Shown here: piece by piece, positions 10,654-22,306 of the stretch
How positions within the stretch are numbered: the stretch's first letter is position 1
How the letters are laid out: the number at the start of each line of letters is the position of its first letter
Assembly (NCBI GenBank): GCA_014529385.2
Contig: CM043942.1
Span: 108,765,141-108,829,140 of the forward strand
Length of the DNA stretch: 64,000 bases
Direction of reading: 5' to 3'
Origin: Adiantum capillus-veneris
Taxonomy: Eukaryota > Streptophyta > Polypodiopsida > Polypodiales > Pteridaceae
Translations under genes and position numbers: made by a program
The notes under the pieces: model-generated
Seen by the model: the letters and a program-made list of their open reading frames with translations, nothing else
What the model was told of the DNA's origin: nothing
Database searches by the model: none

Positions 10654-11124
10654 TTATCCTATAGAAATAAGTTGCTCATTGATATCCTTGACACCAGCAA
10701 GGAAAGTATCCATGTCATAGCTCTTTACACACAGCATTGCAATTTTTGCCTCATTCCAACTTGCATAAAGACCAACCAGAACATCCCAAGCCTGTTTTGC
10801 AAATTTTTTTGAACAAATGTGAGGAGTAATGGTGCGCTTCACAGACAACGCAATCAATGCATGAGCCATTACATCCCAATGAGCTTGCTCTACCATTGGC
10901 AGAACAGCTCTAACATCAGTAATCCTTGCAGCAAGACATGCAACATCCTCAACATCGCATGTATCCTCAAAACCAGGATGTATATCAATGCCCTGCACAA
11001 TGTTCCATACGCACTTTGACACAAGAACATGTTGCACCATATAAGCCCACATAGGGTAAGTGTCCCCATCCAATCTCTCCTCAACAACAAACATCTTGAA
11101 CACATTTGTGATGTTGTTAGCCAT
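10654..11124 (-). pseudogene. Copia gag N-terminal region of element H
   Basis: The start chosen is the ATG at 11124 (MANNITNVFKMFVVEERLDG), which gives the usual copia gag layout with a WAYMVQHVLVSKCVWNIVQG segment and a later KKFAKQAWDVLVGLYAS segment. ORF continuation upstream to 11184 is leader read-through. A stop at 10654 ends it before any zinc knuckle. Confidence 0.65.
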
Positions 11125-11426
11125 GGTAAATATTGCACCTAATGTGAAAACTGCCCAAAAAGAGGAGAAGGAAAGCAAGAACAACGTGTGCTATATAGCA
11201 CAAACCATAGAAGACCATAAGGGACCTATTATGCAAAAAACGACACTGGCAAAAAATTTACACAAAATGACAAAATAGCCTGCACAGTACTGCTTGTAGT
11301 GGAAACGGAGGCCAAAATGAGCTCAAACCCAAAATCAACCTGCAAATGCTTACCAAAGCTCACAGCAATCGGAGAAAGCAAGCAGGCGCGTGCTAGAGCT
11401 ACTGGCGACTAAGCCCAGGAGGACGC

Positions 11427-11443
11427 AACCTGCTCTGATACCA
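11427..11443 (-). other. Initiator-Met tRNA primer binding site of element H
   Basis: On the minus strand TGGTATCAGAGCAGGTT follows two bases after the LTR end. This is the standard primer site of plant copia elements. Confidence 0.85.
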
Positions 11444-11445
11444 AT

Positions 11446-11674
11446 TGTTGGAATTAGGGTTGTAGGAAAACACACACAACTTGCTAGAAGACGAAGGAAG
11501 CTCAAGGCACACAACAGAGAGTGTTTTACTTAGTGTGCAATGGAAAGATAGATAGCCCTATAATGATGGGCCTATATACAATTCACGTGGGAAAAAACCT
11601 CCTAATGAGGGGGAAAATGCCCCGACGGTCCTAAGTGTGTTCACACACATCACCACCACATGTATATGGTAACA
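11446..11674 (-). repeat. 5' LTR of copia element H
   Basis: Starts TGTTGGAATT on + next to the primer site and probably ends at GGTAACA (229 bp). The outer edge is inferred from the TG...CA rule only, because the partner LTR is missing. Confidence 0.55.
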
Positions 11675-12424
11675 ATATCGACCCCCTTTCATGTTCAGTT
11701 CTGGTGTTGCAAAGTGTTCAATCCATGCTTGAAATGATAGTGGTGATGTTTGTGAGTTATGAGGGTCCGGTAATAATTGTTTACTTGATTATGTTGTGGT
11801 GTTGTAATCATTTGAGAAGGGATTTATAGATTTGCTTGGGGTTTCTATGGGATTTTGCTTCCCTACTGAAGCATGTGCCATTAATTCTGGATTTATCACT
11901 TTCCCACATCTTCTTGGTGAATTGGCTTGTATTCTTGTCTGTATTATCAACAACAATAATACGGTTTCCCATTATCAAATCATAGAAAAACAAGTACAGG
12001 ACTTTGTCTATGCTTAACTCATTCACATGGGGCTCCATGCACCGCTAGTAAGAGGCGACTCTTCCCTCCTTGTGCTTGTAAATCCCAATATTTTTTTGAA
12101 TCATCTCCATTCTCTCCACTCTCTTGTCATGAATGTAGCAAGCTCCAAAAAGAGTGAGTTTGGGAGGTATTTCTATTTGGTCAGAATCAGATCAAACTTA
12201 AATCGTGTACTCTCCTTGATGTACTTTGTCTTACCTTGAAGTTCTATCACTTGTAGGTAGGTCAATTTCTCCTATGTAGGCCTTGGTCACTGCCAGCTTC
12301 TCCAGGAGGTTAACTAACCCAAAAATGATCCAAATTGGGTGAAACTTGATTCTTAAGCTTGCTTTGGGGTGTTAAGGTCCCTGGTAAGCTCTGATGTCAA
12401 GTTTGGTCACTAAAAATGCCCTTG

Positions 12425-12447
12425 AGACATCATACACGTATGATGTT
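12425..12447. repeat. Decayed copy of the ACGCGT palindrome
   Basis: GACATCATACACGTATGATG differs from the D palindrome by a CG-to-CA change in the core and a terminal mismatch. It lies in the same sequence context and orientation as the D copies. Confidence 0.7.
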
Positions 12448-12710
12448 TATCTGGTCAAAATGAAGTGACACTCATTCCAAAGGTCCTTCACCACACAAGC
12501 AACTCACTGCAACCTTCAAAACACAATTTCAACACCTTTTGTCTTAGATATGGTCAAATCAAACATTCACTTTTCCCAGATTTTTTTCTTGGTCTTTACA
12601 AACCTCAAATTGCTTCAAAATTCAATGGAATTTGGACTATTTACTTCTTAATTGTTCTTAATTACAATGGCTTACCTAAATGTGTCTTTTGACCCAAATT
12701 CAGGCCTCTC

Positions 12711-12733
12711 AAACATCATACGCTTATGATGTC
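12711..12733. repeat. Second decayed copy of the ACGCGT palindrome
   Basis: AACATCATACGCTTATGATG has one core change (ACGCTT). It lies 286 bp from the copy at 12425, the same spacing seen repeatedly inside element D. Confidence 0.7.
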
Positions 12734-13797
12734 TAAATGGTCAGGATGAAGTTATGTTTCTCCCCTAGGTGCCTATTGATGTGTACAACATGCACATGTG
12801 CTCACAACAAAATTTGGATATCAAAATTGCACCAAATCACCAATTTTACCAAGGAACTTCCCGAAAAGAGTAAAACTCTCTCGATACTTAGTCTATTTGT
12901 CCAAATGAAGTGAAATTTGGTGTACATGCTATGAGCCGGTTGTCTGTGATCATTTGTCGAGCTCTACAAATCCGCTCATACAGATAGTGTTGTTGTTGGG
13001 TAACTTGTTGTTGTTGCATATAAGCAGCAAATTGCTGTGTCATTTGTTGCATCGTTGCCTCTTGTGGTGTAGTCATCTTCCTCACCAAAATCTCCCACCC
13101 CGGCTCGTTTCATGTTGGGTTCACCAAAGATGTCGAGGATATGGGTTCACAAAGTGAGCCTGGTCAGCACGAGGCTGCTTGCTATGGGAAAAATGTGAGA
13201 TAATGATGCACAACATCACACAATTAGCTAAATAGACACTTTGACATTTAACAAATGACAACTTGAATGCTCCAAACTATCAACTTATAATTGGTATGGA
13301 ATTTGGATACAAATTTGAGCCGTTAACGACACTGCTAGCAAATCTATGCTTACATTTTACTCCTTCTACCCTTCTTTGAACTCTTAATGCTTACCCTCTT
13401 CACCTCCTTCACACTTTCCCTAATGCTACTTTAATGTTATCCTTAATTCACTTTTACATCTCCTTTTATTGTCCTCTTCTGCAAACTTTCCTTTTTAATG
13501 CTGCTCCATGTCCTCTTTCCTTGCTTATTCCCCTTGAATCTGAATGAGAGGGAGATATGGGAGCTTGAGGGCAAGCAAGAGAGAGAAATAAAAAATTTAG
13601 AATATTTGAGGGCTATGGATCTTTAGCTCCTTACAAGAGTGTAAGATAGATTAAAGGTTATGATTATGAGGGCTTAAGGCTAAGGGAGATCAAGTATGGA
13701 AGCTCGGTTATGGGAGCTTGGCTATGACGGTGAGAGACAAAAGGAAGATTAGAGTTTTGGAGTTTTGTCTTGAGGATCAGAGAGAGATATGAGAGCA

Positions 13798-13818
13798 TAA
13801 TGGCCCTTGAGTGCAAGG

Positions 13819-13884
<66 letters not shown>

Positions 13885-14010
13885 TGTAGATTTGGGAGAG
13901 AGTCACGAATTTAGATGATGATAATCTGAGAGAGAGTGAAAATGAACAATATCCATGGTTTTATAACCCCCTTCCCCCTCCCTCTTTTGCATAATGCCCC
14001 TTGAGTGCAA

Positions 14011-14043
<33 letters not shown>

Positions 14044-14130
14044 GAGAGAGAGAGAGAGAGAGAGAGTCATGAATTTAGATGATGATAATCTGAGAGAGAG
14101 TGAAAATGAACTTCTTCCATGGTTTTATAA
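13798..14130. repeat. Duplicated block with expanded GA and poly-G tracts
   Basis: Two copies of a unit beginning TAATG(G/C)CCCTTGAGTGCAAGGG (13798 and 13992) each end in TAGATGATGATAATCTGAGA and CCATGGTTTTATAACCCCC. Between these anchors the first copy has (GA)n at 13822-13880. The second has a run of 32 G at 14011-14042 followed by (GA)n to 14066. This is a tandem duplication whose copies expanded different simple repeats. ORFs across it are low-complexity artefacts. Confidence 0.85.
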
Positions 14131-14306
14131 CCCCCCCTACCAATAGTGTTGCCACTAGTGCTCGGCATAAAATCGGCCTTCTGGTGACGTGATAGGGAGG
14201 AGAGCAACCTACACAAATTCTCCCGCTGATGGTGTCGAATGGGGCGCCATAGCATGTTGTACATTTTTGTGAGCGAGCCCAAGAAGACTTGAACCTAGGC
14301 CTACTT

Positions 14307-14677
14307 GCTGCCACCATGCCCTTATGCACCCATTTCACATTATAAAATTCTTGATTAGGGTAGCCAATGGTTTCATGCCCTTATGGGCGACCACTTTATC
14401 GGTCCTCAATTGACCATTGGGCAACCACATTTAGATTATACCACATTCAATTTATATTTTGGCCTAAGTACTACTAGGCACAACATGTTTCGCTGCCACC
14501 ATGACCTTATGCACCCATTTCACATTGTAAAATTCTTGATTAGGGCAGCCAAAGGTTTCATGCCCGTATGGGCGACCACTTTATTGGTCCTTGATTCACC
14601 ATTGGGCAGCCACCTTTAGATTATATCACATTTGGTTTATATTTTGGTCTAAGTACTACTAGGCACGACATGTTTTG
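14307..14677. repeat. Tandem duplication of a ~185-bp unit
   Basis: GCTGCCACCATG starts at 14307 and again at 14492. The two units align along their whole length (shared GCGACCACTTTAT and AAGTACTACTAGGCAC) with scattered substitutions. No coding function is seen. Confidence 0.9.
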
Positions 14678-17604
14678 TCACTAGCCCCTCCCCTGATCGA
14701 CATACATATTCATGAAAGCATTGCCTAGCACAACATCTCTGGCCAATAGTCCTCAAAAACATAAGTGATTTAGAGAAAGGTCTTCCCTTCGCATCCGGTT
14801 TAAACAAAATCAAAGCTTCCTTGTCTCAACTATGTTGGACATCAATGCGTTCCAAGTAATGACATTCCAAATGGGGAAGCAAATCAATAATTTTATCTGC
14901 TTTTGTGAGAGCATATCAACCAAGGCATTGCAAGGCACAACATCTTGATTACATTAACATCAATTTTCACTCCACATAGATGTCCAAGACTGTGGAGAGA
15001 ATTGAACCATCCATAAGTTGAGCAGTTAACACAAGATTTGTGCTCAATTTGAGCCCTATAAAGCACATACTCTAGCCCGTGCCATACACTATCATGTGGA
15101 ACCTTGTCAAGTTGAAGCAGATCACTTGAGGACGTATCTCAAGCCCGACCTAAATACAATAGATCTGGCCCTCAAATAATACCGAACTACCCATAACTTC
15201 TCCATTTGGACTCCAATCAACAAGCCATAAAGACAAGCTTGTAGAGCATTCCCAATACTACATTCTTGCCCTATAAACTCTCATTTTGACAAATTTGAGT
15301 ATATCCACTTACAACATCAAAAACACAGTTATTGGCTCTTAAAAACTACATTTGGTATACATTTAACATTACATTAGCCAGTTATTGTGCCCTGCTCACT
15401 GCTTAATTATCCTGTACACTTCAATCAAATTCAATTTGTGTCCTTATTCCTATTTCCCATCGTGGAAGCGGAGCGACATGACAACGTTTGATATGTTTTA
15501 CTTTTCTTTGATAACAAGAAGCACATGGCACCAAAGGGAGATGAACTAGGGTTTTCTATACGTTTGATGATTTGTTTTTGTATTTCTTATTGATACAAAG
15601 GGCTATGCCTATATGGGGCTCTGTGTGGTGGTTGTGATCCCAATAAATTTCAATTTTATGGTCTAAATCTCCTCAAAAAGGGGAGGGGGAATGGGGATAT
15701 TTATCGGCAAAACGATCAACATACTAGGAAATGAAATCTTTGCCTTTGCGTGATAGAGAGATTTGCTTGTGCTCAATTTCAATGACGAACGTCATACATG
15801 CTTTCTCATATTTTTTGAAGTGTGATATGAGAGAGCACATACCAAGGGATGCATCATTAGAAAGAGAAATATTTTAACCATTAGAAGTGAAATCCCTATT
15901 ATGTTTGTTGTAATCAATTTGTGGATTACGGTGGTGTTGTAATGGCATACCCAAAATGACATATGTGAACTAAAAAGTGCAATTAAAATTCACACTTTTT
16001 GTGTAATTACTATAGTTCCTCAAAAAGCACATTTTACTACAGTGTGGTGTTTAAATTGAGCGTTTTAACTAGTATTTTAGAGATGAACTCGTGTGAACTC
16101 TGCTATTATCATGTAAACTAGGATTCAATGCTCATAAAAATGATTACATTTCTCCACTTGGACATAAAAATAATCATTTCTTATAAAAAGCTTTCAAATA
16201 ATAGAATTTCTATAACTTAACCATAAATTGCATAAATTAAAAATCAACTATGCTTGCCACAAGGTCCTAAGGATGGTGGCTTTATTTCATTTAGAAGTCA
16301 TTGCATTGTCTTGCACATGCCATTCACTGATCTTGATCTACTAATATAACACCAATCAAGTGATCATACTCCACAATTCAATTCACATTGCTATGTCCAT
16401 AAAATACTTCAAATAATCCCATAAATAATTCATCAAAATATCGATTTCATTACATGATCAAGAGTCAGGAAGTTGAGTCACCAAATGAGAGAATCACTAG
16501 TTTCAAAGCTTCCAAACATATTAAACTTTGTGCTAAGGGTAGGGTCATAGTTAATAGGCTTATGCTCAAGCTAGAATAGTAGAGAAAATAATTGTGTGGC
16601 TCATGTTTGAATAGGTGAGCGCATAAGAGTTGAAGTATATTATTTTACTTAAATTGGTGGAGTGGTGTAAAGTCCAACACACATGCACAAGTGCACTATT
16701 ATATGAGAGCAACTATCCACAATAAGGGCTTTCTAAAGGGGTGGGAGCTTGTGAAGATTTTCTAGAATTATTTGATAGCTACACCAAATCATGGGCAAGC
16801 TATTAACTACCTTATCCAACCCATCACCCACATCATTGAAGGCCCTATTTCCTTGAATTTAATTTCCAACATCTCTATAATAATGGAGGCCTAATCACAA
16901 TAGCCTCTTGATTACCATCCTTTAGCTATAACCCTTTCCTTTCAAGGCAAATCATCTCATGTAGCCTCCTTAAATGTTTCTAGAAGTACTTTATCACATT
17001 CAATTCACTTTTTCAAGAGTCAAGTACATATATGAACCCCATGTGCATATATTGCTTACATTGTTTTCCCACTGGGTTTTTCCCCCTTGGTTATCCATTA
17101 CTCAAACTTTAAGCTAGGCTCTCTAATTAAAAAATTCATTTTCAACTTGTATATACCAATGATGCCAAGCCTTTTCAAGCTATATGCTAATAGAGTTAAC
17201 CAACTACAAAGTGCACTTTACAAAAAAAATTCAATGAAAAATTTGCAATAACTCTACAACATCAACATCTTGGACTTCAACTCCCTTCAAAATGGGATTA
17301 AAAAAACAATTTTTTTGAACCTAGATACTTCTATGTTATGCCAGGCACTTCACTGCTCATCACCGACAATTTGTTCGTGCAACCCTTTTGCACGGTGCAT
17401 AAGGAAGTGCATCCTTCAAGAAGGGTGAGTTGTGTAGCCTGATTTTCACACAATACTCAACTTCAAGCTACAAGCATCAAAGTCAAGGAAAAATTGGAGT
17501 TGAAGTGCCAAAACAGTCTAAGTTTTTTCATCATAAATATTGCTTCTAATGTAAATTTTTGCAATGTAGTGTCATAGTATGATAAACTAGGCCCTTGATG
17601 ACTT
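14678..17604. other. AT-rich gene-less stretch
   Basis: No ORF above background, no RNA gene and no clear LTR or terminal repeat is visible in 2.9 kb. The last ~270 bp before the truncated element C could be a remnant of its 3' end, but no matching LTR is available to test this. Confidence 0.5.
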
Positions 17605-18162
17605 TTACTTGTACTTAGCTAATTCTGGAGTCTATATTGTCATATTGGTTGGAATAAACTTGCATAGTTTAGTCAACCGCGGTCTACGGCCACCCATATC
17701 GAATCATGACCTCGTACGTACAGTGGTTGGTAAACCTACAATGAAATCCATAGAGATACTTTCCCATTTACCATCAAGAATCTCCAGTGGATGTAAGAGT
17801 CTTCCTACCTTCAGGCGCTCTGCTTTGTTAACTTGACATTTCTGGCAATGCAAGACATAGTCTTGAAGAAAGCCATGTAAACTCGGCCAGTAAAACTATC
17901 ATCTTATGAGAGCATAAGTCTTTGCAATGCATGGGTGTCATGCCCTTGGACAAACGTGACATTCATAAAGAATTTGGCATCAAATGTCCACGTCCGTTGG
18001 TACACAAACTCTCCCCTTGTGGAGTAGGTACCCATTATCAATGGAAAAATTCTTCCATCTCTGCAATTCATCACTCGACGGAGGAGAACTGTGTGTGGAG
18101 GTTAATGAAACACTACCAGCATTGGAGTGAGAAGTATCCCTCATTCGCACATGGCTCCACAC
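17605..18162 (-). pseudogene. Integrase N-terminal region of gypsy element C, truncated
   Basis: Translated on -, the sequence reads through the pre-integrase segment (DNGYLLHKGRVCVP), a degraded HHCC finger with WPSLHGFLQDYVLHCQKCQV, and the start of the core (WESISMDFIVGLP, first Asp). It then runs about 60 residues to TPELAKYK and stops. The rest of the core and the 3' LTR are missing. Several stops and shifts lie inside. Confidence 0.8.
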
Positions 18163-18514
18163 TTTGGATTATGCATCATCATGCTCAGTCAAAATTGAAT
18201 TACAACCAAGGAATCTAACTAAATGCTCAAACACGAGCAATAAGTACAAGAAACAGTGCCCTTTGTCAATAGAGAACGAGAACACATTATCTCGCCTTGC
18301 TTTTCCTTTTACATTGCACTACCCGTTTCTATTAACCTCTTCATATTTGAGCTTATTCCTTACTGTCAAAAGACCCTTCCAAGCTTTATTTTTTAAGAGA
18401 ATAAATCCTTCAATCGCCTTGTAGAGCCCAGTGAGAGCATGAGAACCACCTTTAAATGATAAAAAAAAACTTCAAGTGGAAAAAAACAAGATTATTTTAG
18501 GATAGGAGTCATAG
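18163..18514 (-). other. Remnant between RT and integrase of element C
   Basis: In position this should be RNase H. I could not see its DAS or DHQAL-type motifs, so the domain is deleted or too decayed to recognise. Confidence 0.35.
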
Positions 18515-19192
18515 CTAATGCGTCCTTGAGAGTATCAAAAATTTGCTATTGAGATGAACCCCATTGAAAGGTTTTCCCTTTGCCCAACAAACCTTCAATA
18601 AAAACCTGCAAATCCCAAGAAAATTTGTAACTCTTCTAGATTTCTGAGAGAAGGCCACCTTGAATGGTATCCACTTGGATTGATCCATGTGTAGCCCATT
18701 ATTTGAGAAAGCATGCCCTAGGTAGTGAATTTCCTTTTTGAGAAAATCACACTTTGACTCTTTGGCATATAGCTTGTTTGCTCGTAGTAATTCAAACACT
18801 TGCCTCAAATGTTGCAATTGCTTTTCCTCAAAAGCATTGTACACAAGAATTTCATCAAGAAAAACGATAACAAACTTGCCCAAGTACAGTCTCCATGAGC
18901 ATTATGAAAGTTGCATGTGCATTGGTTAACCCAAAGGGCATAACCAAAAATTCATAATGTTCAAACCTTGTTTGGAATGCAGTTTTAGGTATATCAACAA
19001 GTCAAATGCATACTTGGTGATATCCCGATCGCAAGTCTATCTTTGTGAAAATACAAGCATTAGTGAACTTGTCAAACAACTCATCCACTCGTGGTAATGG
19101 GTACTTGTTCTTAACAGTTACCGCATTCAAACCACAGTAGTCAATGCACATGCGTATGCTACCGTACTTTATCTTCACCAATAGGATAGGAC
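18515..19192 (-). pseudogene. Reverse transcriptase, C-terminal part, gypsy element C
   Basis: Motifs in order on -: [38 protein letters not shown], a frameshifted palm, then an altered catalytic box FLDE ([11 protein letters not shown]) where family members have Y/F-x-D-D, and FLKKEIHYLGHAFSNNGLHM. Copia-2 interrupts the gene at 19192/24713 between the SP and ILLV residues of the N-terminal RT segment; the rest is at 24713-25061. The missing second catalytic Asp suggests an old, dead copy. Confidence 0.85.
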
Positions 19193-19795
19193 TGTTAAGT
19201 ATGGAGCCTGATTTACCTTGCAATCTTCTGTGGTAAAAGCGCACATTTGTAAGGCCCCCATTATGAGGAGAAGCCATCGTGCGTGAAGGAAAATCACTCG
19301 CCAAAAACAAAAAAATTCACAGCCAAAAATCAGGGGCAACTTTAGGAATATTCCTTTTTGCTGGAATATTATGGCCGGACGACGATCGGAAAGTGGTCGG
19401 AAAACAACCAGCCGGTTGGCCGATTGGCTGGTAGTCAATGGCCAGTGGCCAGTGGCCGAATTCAAAAACGGACTTGTCTTCTCAAGGGCGGCCACACATG
19501 GGCGGATTGAAGGGTCCGATTTGGACTTATCTACACAAGGGCGGCTACACATGGCTGCCTCTCATGAGAGAGGGCAGCCCTTTTGGCCTATAAAAGGAGG
19601 CCATTACTACACACATTTCATAGTGTGAAGTTGATGCAACAAGGTGAGTGTGAGGTGGTGAGAGTGAAGCAAGGCGAGAGCTCCATTAAGGGTATAATCC
19701 CTTTGTAAACTACTTCTTGTTTTGAAGTACTAAAGCCATTGAGTGGCTGCTTTCCCGTGGACGTAGCCCACATTGGGTGAACCACGTATATCATG

Positions 19796-19874
<79 letters not shown>

Positions 19875-19958
19875 CTATAATCTCGTGTATGTAAATTTAT
19901 CTCTCTCCATTAAGTAATCTACTCAATTATCTATTTAGCTACGTCTTATTTCCTAACA
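19193..19958 (+). repeat. 5' LTR of copia-2
   Basis: TGTTAAGTATGG to TTTCCTAACA. The TATA box is at 19589-19595. A (TC)35 tract lies at 19801-19870, downstream of the TATA box and so in the transcribed leader. The partner LTR has a shorter tract of about 51 nt. Confidence 0.95.
19589..19595 (+). promoter_or_regulatory. TATA box of the copia-2 LTR
   Basis: TATAAAA in the context GGCCTATAAAAGGAGGCC, kept in both LTRs (24363-24369 in the 3' copy). This is the best promoter candidate of the element. Confidence 0.65.
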
Positions 19959-19960
19959 AC

Positions 19961-19979
19961 TAGTATCAGAGCAAGGTTT
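19961..19979 (+). other. Primer binding site of copia-2
   Basis: TAGTATCAGAGCAAGGTTT, two bases after the LTR. It matches the initiator-Met site TGGTATCAGAGC except for a G-to-A change at position 2. Confidence 0.85.
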
Positions 19980-20031
19980 GCTCGTAGCTAAATTATCCCA
20001 AGGAAAGGATTCCTTGAATTGAGTATAAGTT

Positions 20032-20767
20032 ATGGCGGAGGAATGGAAGCTCAAGATTGACAAGTTCAATGGAAAAAACTACCAACATTGGAAGATGCAG
20101 ATTGAAGACTATCTCTACCAGAAGGACCTCTATTTGCCACTAGGCGGTCTTGCAAAGAAGCCCGCAGATGAAGCATGGATTGTCCTTGATTGAAAGGCAC
20201 TGGGAACAATCCGGTTAAGCTTAGCATCAACGGTGGCCTTCAATGTTTTGGAGATGAAGACCACGGAGGACTTGATGAAGTCACTTGACGACATCTACGA
20301 GAAAACATCGGCATCTAATAAGGTATTTCTTATGAAGCGCTTGTTCAATCTAAAGATGGCAGAGAATGGTTCGGTTTGCAGAACACCTAAATGACTTTAA
20401 CACAAACATAAGTCAACTTCGATCGGTGAAAATCAATTTCGATGACGAAGTGCGAGCTCTCCTTATACTATCATCTCTACCGGATAGTTGGGACAGCCTT
20501 GTGATGGATGTAAGTAATTCTATTTCTGGCACAAATACTCTTAAGTTTGATGATGTTGTGGGTGTTCTCCTAAGCGAGGAAATACGAAGGAGAAGCACAA
20601 GAGAATCATCAAGTGCTGCACTGTCAGTAGAAACAAGAGGAAGGCCTAAGGAGAGGTTCAAAAACCAAAAGGGTCGTGATCGCTCAAGACGGAGCAAATC
20701 ACGCACAAAGTCAGTTCTTGAATGTTGGAACTGCGGCAAGAAGGGCCACGTCAAGAAGGATTGCTAG
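20032..20767 (+). pseudogene. Copia-2 gag with zinc knuckle
   Basis: The ATG at 20032 starts MAEEWKLKIDKFNGKNYQHW, the normal copia gag opening. A TGA near 20191 interrupts it and a frameshift near 20365 moves it to the frame used by the rest of gag-pol. The UBN2-like gag segment (FAEHLNDFNTNISQLRSVKI) and a CCHC knuckle (CWNCGKKGHVKKDC) follow. A TAG directly after the knuckle (20765-20767) separates it from pol in the same frame. The nucleocapsid motif itself is intact. Confidence 0.88.
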
Positions 20768-22306
20768 TCCAAGAAGAAGAAGGAGACTGAGTCTCAAGAC
20801 AACAAGCCAACATTGGAGGCCAATGTGGCAGGTATAGTAGAGCAAGATGCTCTAATTCTCTCATTAGACAATGTGTCTAATTCCTGGATAGTAGATTGCG
20901 GGGCTTCATTCCATGCGACACCACACAAGCAACATTTCCAAGATTACACCAAAGGTAATTTTGGGTATGTATACTTGGGAGATGATGAAGCTTGTGAGAT
21001 TGTCGGCAAAGGTACAGTTTCTATCAAAACTGCTAACGGAAATGAATGGAAGCTTAAAGATGTTAGGCATGTTCCTTCTCTTCGCAAAAATTTGATCTCT
21101 ACAGGACAATTGGACCATGAAGGTCACAACATTGCATTCGGAAGCAAACGGTGGAAGATCTCAAAGGGATATTTGGTGGTTGCCAAGGGAGAAAAGGTCG
21201 GTACAGTTTACTTGTATACTGTTAGCATGCAACCTTCAGCTTGTGCAGCAACTACAGAAGTTGACAGTGCGGTGTGGCACTACCGGCTTGGGCATATGAG
21301 TGCCAAAGGAATGCAAATCCTTCAAACAAAGAAGCTTCTACCAGGTTTGAAAGAAGTGGACTTACAGTTCTGTGAAAATTGTGTCTATGGTAAACAAAAG
21401 AGGGTGAAATTTCAAAAATCAGGAAATAAAAGAAAAAATAAAAAACTTGAGTTGGTTCATTATGATGTTAGGGGTCCTGCAAGTACACCATCACTTGGTG
21501 GTTCATTGTACTATGTAACATTCATAGACGATGCGACTAGAAAAACATGGGTTTATGTCATGAAGAATAAGTCCGATGTATTTTCCATATTTCAAAGATG
21601 GAAAGCCTTTGTGGAGAATGAAACAGGTACCAAGGTTAAATGCCTCAGATCCGACAATGGAGGTGAATATTGCAACCAAGCTTTTGAAAGCTTTTGTGCT
21701 AGCAATGGCATTCGGAGGCAAAGGACAACCCCAAGGACACCTCAACAAAATGGGATTTCGGAAAGGATGAACAGGACAATCATGGAGCGAGCACGAAGCA
21801 TGCGGCTACATGTTGGCCTACCGCTTGAGCTTTGGGCGGAAGCTGTAAGTACGTCTATGTACTTAATCAATCGGTCACCCTCAATGGCATTGGATGGGGG
21901 AGTTCTAGAAGAGGCATGGATAGGTAAACCGGTGAATTATGCATTTCTCAAAGTGTTTGGGTGTGAGGCTTTCATGCACATAGATAGAAGCCTAAGATCA
22001 AAGCTAGATGCAAAGTCCAAAAAGTGTTTCTTCATTGGCTATGGAGAAGGTGACTTTGGGTATCGCCTATGGAATCCTGAAGATGGTAAAATCTTAAGGA
22101 GTAGGGATGTAATTTTTAACGAACAAAATATGTACAAAGATTATTTAGAAAGAAATCAAACAAAAGAAACAAGTGATGAGTACATGGAGCTTGAGGATGG
22201 TAAAGACTCAAGGACTACAAACAGTGACAATGTGCAACAACGTCAACCAAATGAGGAACCTCAACCTATTCCCCGAAGATCTACAAGAGCAAGTAGACCT
22301 CCATAA
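20768..22306 (+). pseudogene. Copia-2 protease - integrase
   Basis: Long open stretch in the gag frame. The protease motif is altered: DCG (SWIVDCGASFHATP) replaces the usual DSG. The pre-integrase finger follows (WHYRLGHMSAKGM ... CENCVYGKQKRVKF). The integrase core keeps all three acidic residues: Asp in LELVHYDVRGP, Asp in CLRSDNGGEYCN, Glu in NGISERMNRTI. It ends with the GKKR-type C-terminal region and an RRSTRASRPP linker, then a TAA that interrupts the frame before RT. Confidence 0.9.

Larger units (their letters stand above)
9340..11674 (-). mobile_element. Copia element H, internally deleted and lacking its 3' end
   Basis: On the minus strand the order is LTR (11446-11674), initiator-Met primer site, gag (11124-10654), protease and pre-integrase (10335-9584), then directly an RT segment (9583-9345). 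Integrase and the N-terminal RT are missing: at about 9583 the pre-integrase finger region runs straight into RT sequence (LKQSPRAWYEK). No left LTR is present, so the 3' end is also lost. Confidence 0.75.
11675..13640. other. Degenerate region related to the non-coding spacer of element D; no intact gene
   Basis: Two decayed copies of the D palindrome lie at 12425 and 12711. Nearby words such as GATCCAAATTGGGTGAAACTT (12329 onward) resemble the D spacer (GATCCAAATTGGATAAAACTT near 40361). Short ORFs here, for example 11808-12038 on -, show no recognisable domain. A Gln-rich stretch (QQMTQQFAAYMQQQQVTQQQ, 12888-13088 on -) might be a gag remnant but cannot be assigned. Confidence 0.45.

Noticed and set aside
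12888-13088. Gln-rich ORF as a gag gene
   Set aside because: Composition alone is suggestive; no gag or knuckle motif and no neighbouring element structure could be seen.
13664-13906. ORFs rich in Leu-Ser repeats across GA/TC tracts (also 32922-33361, 33199-33453 and 27623-28030)
   Set aside because: They translate dinucleotide microsatellites and have no flanking coding signal.
19371-19628. Short ORFs in the copia-2 LTRs (19371-19628, 24126-24402, 23976-24233)
   Set aside because: They lie in repetitive GGCCGG-rich LTR sequence, in different frames in the two LTRs, without domain similarity.
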